Below, in pieces: positions 37,173 to 41,270 of a stretch of DNA of 41,270 nt. Source of the DNA: UBA1801 sp035353395 (GTDB lineage Bacteria > Acidobacteriota > Holophagae > Holophagales > Holophagaceae); assembly GCA_035353395.1 (NCBI GenBank), contig DAOPZL010000023.1, forward strand, positions 1 to 41,270, in the 5' to 3' direction. Each line of letters opens with the position of its first letter. Position 1 is the stretch's first letter. The position numbers and the translations under genes were made by a program. The notes below the pieces were generated by a model. That model was not told where the DNA came from, did no database searches, and saw only the letters and a list, made by a program, of their open reading frames with translations.

Positions 37173-39973
37173 GCTCCGGCTCCGGCCTTCACCACCTCGG
37201 CGCAGCGCGGGCAGAGGTCGGCATCCTCGCCCTCGCCGGCGCCTCCGCGGTGGTTCCAGCAGCGGGGGCACTTCACGCCGGCATGGCGGTCGACCGCCAG
37301 CTCGAAGCCGTCCTCGGCCAGGAGCGGATCGGCCTGGACGGCGACGGAGGACACCACCAGCAGGTCCTCGAGGGTTTCCCCGAGGGACTCCAGGAGCGGC
37401 TTCAGCTCCGGATTCAGGGTGATGGACACCCGGGTGTCCAGGCCCGTCCCGATCTCCTTCGCGGCCCGCATGGGTTCCAGCTTCTGGTTGAGCGCCTCCT
37501 TGATGTTCCAGAGCACGCTCCAGTTCCTGGGTTCGGCGGCGCTCTCCCCTTCCGGGTAGCGCTGCTCGAAGACGTGACCCTCGATGCCGGGAATGTTCTC
37601 CCAGACCTCGTCCGCGGTGAAGCTGAGCACGGGAGCCATGAGGGTCGCCATCCCCTTGGCCAGCCGGTGGCAGAGCGTCCGGCAGGACCGGCGGCGGGGG
37701 CTGTCCGCGCCGTCGCAGTAGAGGCGGTCCTTGATGATCTCGAAGTACCGGCCCGAGAGCTCGAGCTGGCAGAAGGAGAGGATCGCCTGGGTCACCCGGA
37801 GGTAGTCGTAGGCCCTGTAGGCCTCGGTGACCGTGCCGGCCAGGCCCAGGAAGGCGTTCCAGACCCAGCGGTCCAGGGGCGACCACTGGGCTTCCGGCAC
37901 CGCGTCCTTGGCGGGATCGAAGTCCGCGAGCGCGCCCAGCAGGAAGCGCATGGTGTTGCGGATCTTGCGGTAGGCGTCCGCGTTGCGCTCCAGGATGTCC
38001 TTGGAGATGCGCACGTCCTCGCTGATGTCCACGCTGGCCGTCCACATCCGCAGGATGTCGGCGCCCAGGGTCTTCATGATCTCCTCGGGGGTGATCACGT
38101 TGCCGAGGCTCTTGGACATCTTCTGCCCCTTGCCGTCCAGCACGAAGCCGTGGGTCACGACGGTGTTGTAGGGCTTCTTCCCCGTGGCGGCGAGGCTGAA
38201 GAGCAGCGAGCTGTGGAACCAGCCGCGGTGCTGGTCGGAACCTTCCAGGTAGATGTACTTCCCGTAGTCTTCCGGGCTGAGCTCGGGGCTGGTCGCGGAG
38301 GTCACCACGCCGCTGACGCCGGAGTCGATCCAGACGTCCAGGATGTCCGTCTCCTTCTGGAAGTCCGTGCTGCCGCACTTGGCGCACCGGGCGCCGGCGG
38401 GCTTCAGCTGCTCGAGGGGCAGGTCGCCCCAGGCCTCGATGCCCGCCTTCTCGATGGCCGCGGCGGCCTTCTCGAAGATGTCCTTGTGCACCAGCGGCTC
38501 GCCGCATTCCGTGCAGCGGAGCACGGCGATCGGAGTGCCCCAGACCCGCTGGCGCGAGATGCACCAGTCCGGACGGCCGGCGATCATCGCGTAGATCCGG
38601 TTGCGCCCCTGGGGGGGAACCCACTGGGTCTCCTCGACTCCGGCGAGGCCCAGCTCGCGCAGGGTCTTGCCCGTGTGGAAGAGTTCGTCATCCATGGTGA
38701 TGAACCACTGCTCCGTGGCGCGGAAGAAGATGGGGGTCTTCGTGCGCCAGCAGTGGGGATAGCTGTGGGTGAGCTTCTCCTCGTGCAGCAGGGCGCCGAT
38801 CTCCTTCAGGCGGGCCACCACCAGGGGATTGGTGTCGAAGATGTTCTTCCCCTCGAACTCGGAGTCGTTCACCGCCGCCGTGAAGCGCCCGTCGGGGCCC
38901 ACGAGCTGGAGCAGGCCCAGGTGGTGGGCCAGGTTGAAGTCGTCCACGCCGTGGTCCGGAGCCGTGTGCACCAGGCCCGTGCCCGTGTCGGCGGCGACGT
39001 AGTCCGCGAGCAGCACCGGGCTCTCGCGGTCGGCCCAGACATGGCGGTAGGTGAGGGCCTGGAATTCGCCGCCTTTCCGCGTCTCGCGGATGCGGAGCTC
39101 CAGGCCGGTCTTCTTCTGGAAGTCCTCCAGGAGCGAGGCGGCGACCACGTAGTAGCGGTCCCCGGCCTTGGCGACGGCGTATTCCAGGTCGGGATGCATC
39201 GCGATGGCGAGGTTGCTGGGCAGCGTCCAGGGCGTCGTGGTCCAGATGGGCAGGTAGAGCGGCGTGGGGAGCTCGAGCTTCCGCGCCACCTCGTCCCTCA
39301 CCGGGAAGGCGACGGTGATCGCCGAGTCGGTCCGGTCCGCGTATTCCACCTCGGCTTCGGCCAGGGCCGTGCGGGCCCCGTAGCTCCAGTGGACGACCTT
39401 GAGCTTGCGGGTCACGGCGCCGCTCTCGAAGAGCGTGCCGAGCAGCCGCACGACGCCCGCCTCGTAGGTGGGCTTCATGGTGATGTAGGGCGTGTCCCAG
39501 GCCCCCAGCACGCCCAGGCGCTGGAAACCCGTCCGCTGGGCGTCGATCCACTTCTGGGCATAGGCCCGGCACTTCGCCAGGAACTCGGCGCGAGGCATCT
39601 CCCGCCGCTTGGGACCGAGGTCCTTCTCGACGGCGTGCTCGATGGGCAGGCCGTGGCAGTCCCAGCCGGGGACGTAGGGCGACTCGTAGCCGTCCATCCA
39701 CAGGGACTTCACGACGATGTCCTTCAGGATCTTGTTGAGGGCGTGGCCCATGTGGATGGCGCCGTTGGCGTAGGGCGGGCCATCGTGGAGGATCCTCCGG
39801 CCCTTGCCCTTCCCGGCCGCGTTGTCGGCGCGGCGCCGGGCCTCTACCTGCTCGTAGACGTGATCGGCCTTCCAGCGCTCCACCCGCTTGGGCTCCCGCT
39901 GCGGCAGGTCCGCCTTCATGGGGAAGGCCGTCCGTGGAAGGAAGACCGTGTATTTCTTTTTCAAGTCGCTCAT
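37169..39973 (-). CDS. ileS: Isoleucyl-tRNA synthetase
   Basis: IleRS charges tRNA-Ile and edits misactivated valine. The 934-aa product has the class I motifs HMGH (74-77) in GAIHMGHALNK and KMSKS (618-622). The CP1 editing domain contains TTPWTLPSNLAIA and TGTGLVHTAPDHG, and WCISRQRVWGTPI is also typical. The C-terminal anticodon-binding region ends in a zinc knuckle CPRC...CPRC. ATG 39973 has GAGG 5 bases upstream. The 5' region shows no T-box element. A long plus-strand open frame across this gene is an antisense shadow. Confidence 0.98.
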   Translation of the reverse strand: MSDLKKKYTVFLPRTAFPMKADLPQREPKRVERWKADHVYEQVEARRRADNAAGKGKGRRILHDGPPYANGAIHMGHALNKILKDIVVKSLWMDGYESPYVPGWDCHGLPIEHAVEKDLGPKRREMPRAEFLAKCRAYAQKWIDAQRTGFQRLGVLGAWDTPYITMKPTYEAGVVRLLGTLFESGAVTRKLKVVHWSYGARTALAEAEVEYADRTDSAITVAFPVRDEVARKLELPTPLYLPIWTTTPWTLPSNLAIAMHPDLEYAVAKAGDRYYVVAASLLEDFQKKTGLELRIRETRKGGEFQALTYRHVWADRESPVLLADYVAADTGTGLVHTAPDHGVDDFNLAHHLGLLQLVGPDGRFTAAVNDSEFEGKNIFDTNPLVVARLKEIGALLHEEKLTHSYPHCWRTKTPIFFRATEQWFITMDDELFHTGKTLRELGLAGVEETQWVPPQGRNRIYAMIAGRPDWCISRQRVWGTPIAVLRCTECGEPLVHKDIFEKAAAAIEKAGIEAWGDLPLEQLKPAGARCAKCGSTDFQKETDILDVWIDSGVSGVVTSATSPELSPEDYGKYIYLEGSDQHRGWFHSSLLFSLAATGKKPYNTVVTHGFVLDGKGQKMSKSLGNVITPEEIMKTLGADILRMWTASVDISEDVRISKDILERNADAYRKIRNTMRFLLGALADFDPAKDAVPEAQWSPLDRWVWNAFLGLAGTVTEAYRAYDYLRVTQAILSFCQLELSGRYFEIIKDRLYCDGADSPRRRSCRTLCHRLAKGMATLMAPVLSFTADEVWENIPGIEGHVFEQRYPEGESAAEPRNWSVLWNIKEALNQKLEPMRAAKEIGTGLDTRVSITLNPELKPLLESLGETLEDLLVVSSVAVQADPLLAEDGFELAVDRHAGVKCPRCWNHRGGAGEGEDADLCPRCAEVVKAGAGA

Positions 39974-40100
39974 GGCGCCCTCGTGCGTCAACGGGCGCAC
40001 CCGAGCGCCCATATTAAGTTAAGAGGTTATTTGATCGTGAAATGTCGCGGATTTCCAGGAAGATCTTGCAGGGACTGTGGATTGAGAAGATCTTCTTCCC

Positions 40101-40811
40101 ATGGAATGGTTCGTCAGGGACTTCGATCACCCCTTCTACTTCGAGATCTACCGGGACAAGGAGCAGGACGCGTTCGAGGAGGGCCCGGCCCTGGCGGCGC
40201 TCCTGGACCTTCCCCCGGGCAGCCTCGTCCTGGACCTTCCCTGCGGCTGGGGCCGCCTCCGGCCCGCCCTGGAACGCCGCGGCTACCGGGTGGTCGGCGG
40301 CGATCTCAGCTTCCTGAACCTCCAGCGCCACCGCCTTGAATTCCCGGGCTCCGTCGTCCGCCTGGACCTGCGGTCGCTGCCCTTCGAGGATGCCAGCGCC
40401 GACGGCGTCTTCTGCGCCTTCACGAGCTGGGGCTATTTCTCCACCGACGAGGAGAACCTGAGGCAGCTGCGGGAATTCCGACGGGTCCTGAAGCCCGGGG
40501 GGGTGCTCCTGCTCGACCTGGCCGGGCGCCGCTTCGTCGAGCGGGGGATCGAGCGGGTCGGGAATGGCTGGTACCTGATCGCGAAGGTCTACCGGGAGCG
40601 GGTGCGCTGGTCCGCGGACGGCCGGCGCATCCTGGTCGAGCGGCTCCTGGACGGCGAGCGGTTCCGGCATGACATCTGGGTGCCCGACGACGGCGAGGTC
40701 AAGGCCTGCCTGGACTCGGCCGGCTTCGTCCTGGACCAGGCCTTCGGCGGACTGGATGGGCGCCCCTGGGAGGAAGGCGCCGATCGCTGGATCTACCGGG
40801 CTCTCCGCTGA
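40101..40811 (+). CDS. Class I SAM-dependent methyltransferase (paralogue 2)
   Basis: The 236-aa protein has motif I VLDLPCGWGRLRPAL and the acidic residue in VVGGDLSFLN. LPFEDASADGVFCAFTSWGYFSTDEENLR, split across motif II, and RRVLKPGGVLLLDLAG complete the core. It is clearly related to the gene at 33085 in its N-terminus (MEWFVRDFDHPFYFEIYRD) and in the GYFS...N...RVLKPGG region, but motif I has Pro-Cys-Gly-Trp rather than Gly-Cys-Gly-Ser. Substrate unknown. The start has no Shine-Dalgarno sequence. It is divergent from ileS across 127 bases and converges with rnpB. Confidence 0.83.
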   Translation: MEWFVRDFDHPFYFEIYRDKEQDAFEEGPALAALLDLPPGSLVLDLPCGWGRLRPALERRGYRVVGGDLSFLNLQRHRLEFPGSVVRLDLRSLPFEDASADGVFCAFTSWGYFSTDEENLRQLREFRRVLKPGGVLLLDLAGRRFVERGIERVGNGWYLIAKVYRERVRWSADGRRILVERLLDGERFRHDIWVPDDGEVKACLDSAGFVLDQAFGGLDGRPWEEGADRWIYRALR

Positions 40812-40820
40812 AGACAGCTC

Positions 40821-40838
40821 GGCCCCCTCGCGGGGGCC
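40821..40838. terminator. Hairpin between methyltransferase and rnpB, possible bidirectional terminator
   Basis: A perfect 7-bp stem GGCCCCC/GGGGGCC with a TCGC loop sits between the methyltransferase stop (40811) and the 3' end of the RNase P RNA. On the minus strand it is followed by GAGCTGTCTTC, a weak T tract. On the plus strand there is no T run. Confidence 0.5.
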
Positions 40839-40841
40839 GGG

Positions 40842-41224
40842 GTGGATCGGTAAGCCGGATTCTGTCTTCTCCCGAGGGAGGAGGACGCCATTCCTCTGGG
40901 ACCGCCATCACTGAGGGCCTCAAGCGACCTACCCGCTGGCTCGATCGGGCCGATCCTGCTCCCCCGGAGGGGCACGCCAGCCTATTTGGTCTTGCTCCGT
41001 GAGGGGTTTGCCTTGCCCGCCCTGTTGCCAGCGCGGCGGTGGGCTCTTACCCCGCCGTTTCACCCTTGCCTGATCTCCCCGGATGTTTCCATCCGGAAAG
41101 CCATCGGCGGTCTTTTCTCTGTTGCACTTTCCGTCGGGTCACCCCGCCCAGGCGTTGCCTGGCTCACTGCCCTGCGGAGTCCGGACTTTCCTCTGCCTTT
41201 CCAGGCAGCGGCGCCCTGATCCAC
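40842..41224 (-). ncRNA. rnpB: RNase P RNA component
   Basis: The RNA subunit of RNase P matures tRNA 5' ends. On the minus strand the ~383-nt RNA has the universal 5' core AGGAAAGTCCGGACTCC with GCAGGGCAGT, and the 3' segment GACAGAATCCGGCTTA. The ends pair as P1 (GTGGATC/GATCCAC), which sets the limits. Between them are a conserved purine-rich stretch and several G+C-rich helices consistent with the ancestral A type. A -10 hexamer TAGAAT lies 6 bases upstream of the 5' end and a hairpin follows the 3' end. Exact ends may differ by a few bases. Confidence 0.96.
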
Positions 41225-41230
41225 GCATCG

Positions 41231-41236
41231 ATTCTA
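41231..41236 (-). promoter_or_regulatory. -10 element of rnpB
   Basis: On the minus strand TAGAAT (5/6 match to TATAAT) lies six bases before the predicted RNA 5' end at 41224. A -35 hexamer is not clear in the G+C-rich sequence to the window end. Confidence 0.6.
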
Positions 41237-41270
41237 CCGCCTCCGGGCCTCCGAGCGGGCATGAAGATTC

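Noticed and set aside
39974..40100. T-box or other riboswitch upstream of ileS
   Set aside because: No T-box core, specifier stem or terminator was found; only two copies of AAGATCTT and an A+T-rich stretch.
37250..40339. 1029-codon plus-strand open frame across ileS
   Set aside because: It is an antisense shadow of ileS, whose motifs and family length are unambiguous; the plus frame has no recognisable domain.
1..41270. CRISPR array, insertion sequence, prophage, toxin-antitoxin or defence genes
   Set aside because: No regularly spaced repeats, transposase or integrase motifs, phage structural genes or recognisable toxin-antitoxin pairs were seen on either strand.

Overview
The window is a gene-dense, very G+C-rich stretch of a diderm bacterial chromosome. 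It encodes outer-membrane machinery (tolB, pal, cpoB, lspA, lipoprotein signals), a bifunctional PBP1A and a type-A-like RNase P RNA. Gene content and style (high G+C, PDZ-M61 peptidase, many TPR and zinc-ribbon proteins, two related small methyltransferases) would fit Acidobacteriota, perhaps class Holophagae; this is an inference from style, not a database result. The sequence comes from an assembly with two 100-N placeholders. One of them can be closed from the sequence itself, because its flanks overlap by exactly 55 bases.

Layout. 1-2.1 kb: the 3' end of an isocitrate/isopropylmalate dehydrogenase gene, lexA with candidate operators, tRNA-Ala(CGC) with promoter and terminator, a small membrane protein and a LuxR-type HTH remnant. 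2.1-6 kb: an aldo/keto reductase, then a FIST sensor overlapping a PAS hybrid histidine kinase. 6-9.6 kb: ruvA, a 2-hydroxyacid dehydrogenase, a TPR protein, secG and tRNA-Leu(GAG). 9.7-14.7 kb: mutY facing the tolB-pal-cpoB cluster, then rnhB. 14.6-18.6 kb: a family 2 glycosyltransferase, an M61/PDZ peptidase, a DUF2520 protein and an unrecognised protein. 18.6-22.3 kb: an elbB-like/dienelactone hydrolase/radical SAM-SPASM operon, divergent from an aminotransferase interrupted by the second gap. 22.4-24.8 kb: a YrbL-like kinase-fold gene next to an ArnT-like glycosyltransferase. 25-28.3 kb: azlCD, an OYE-type flavoprotein and a DMT transporter. 28.3-33.8 kb: PBP1A divergent from NAD kinase, truB-rbfA and a methyltransferase. 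33.8-41.2 kb: pgk-tpiA, ileS-lspA-zinc ribbon protein, a second methyltransferase and rnpB.

Most genes are housekeeping: DNA repair (lexA, ruvA, mutY, rnhB), envelope integrity (tolB/pal/cpoB, PBP1A, lspA, secG), translation (ileS, truB, rbfA, two tRNAs, rnpB) and glycolysis (pgk, tpiA). Translational coupling is frequent: ATGA, GTGA or TTGA overlaps link ruvA-dehydrogenase, azlC-azlD, rbfA-truB, ileS-lspA, DLH-radical SAM and M61-glycosyltransferase.

The most interesting signals are four. Three genes without a visible Shine-Dalgarno sequence have a TANNNT hexamer exactly six bases before ATG, suggesting leaderless transcripts. The elbB/DLH/radical SAM operon carries an anSME-like enzyme without a sulfatase in the window. 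A YrbL-like gene is paired with an ArnT-like transferase. The FIST/hybrid-kinase pair has no DNA-binding output domain. I saw no CRISPR array, insertion sequence, prophage or defence island.
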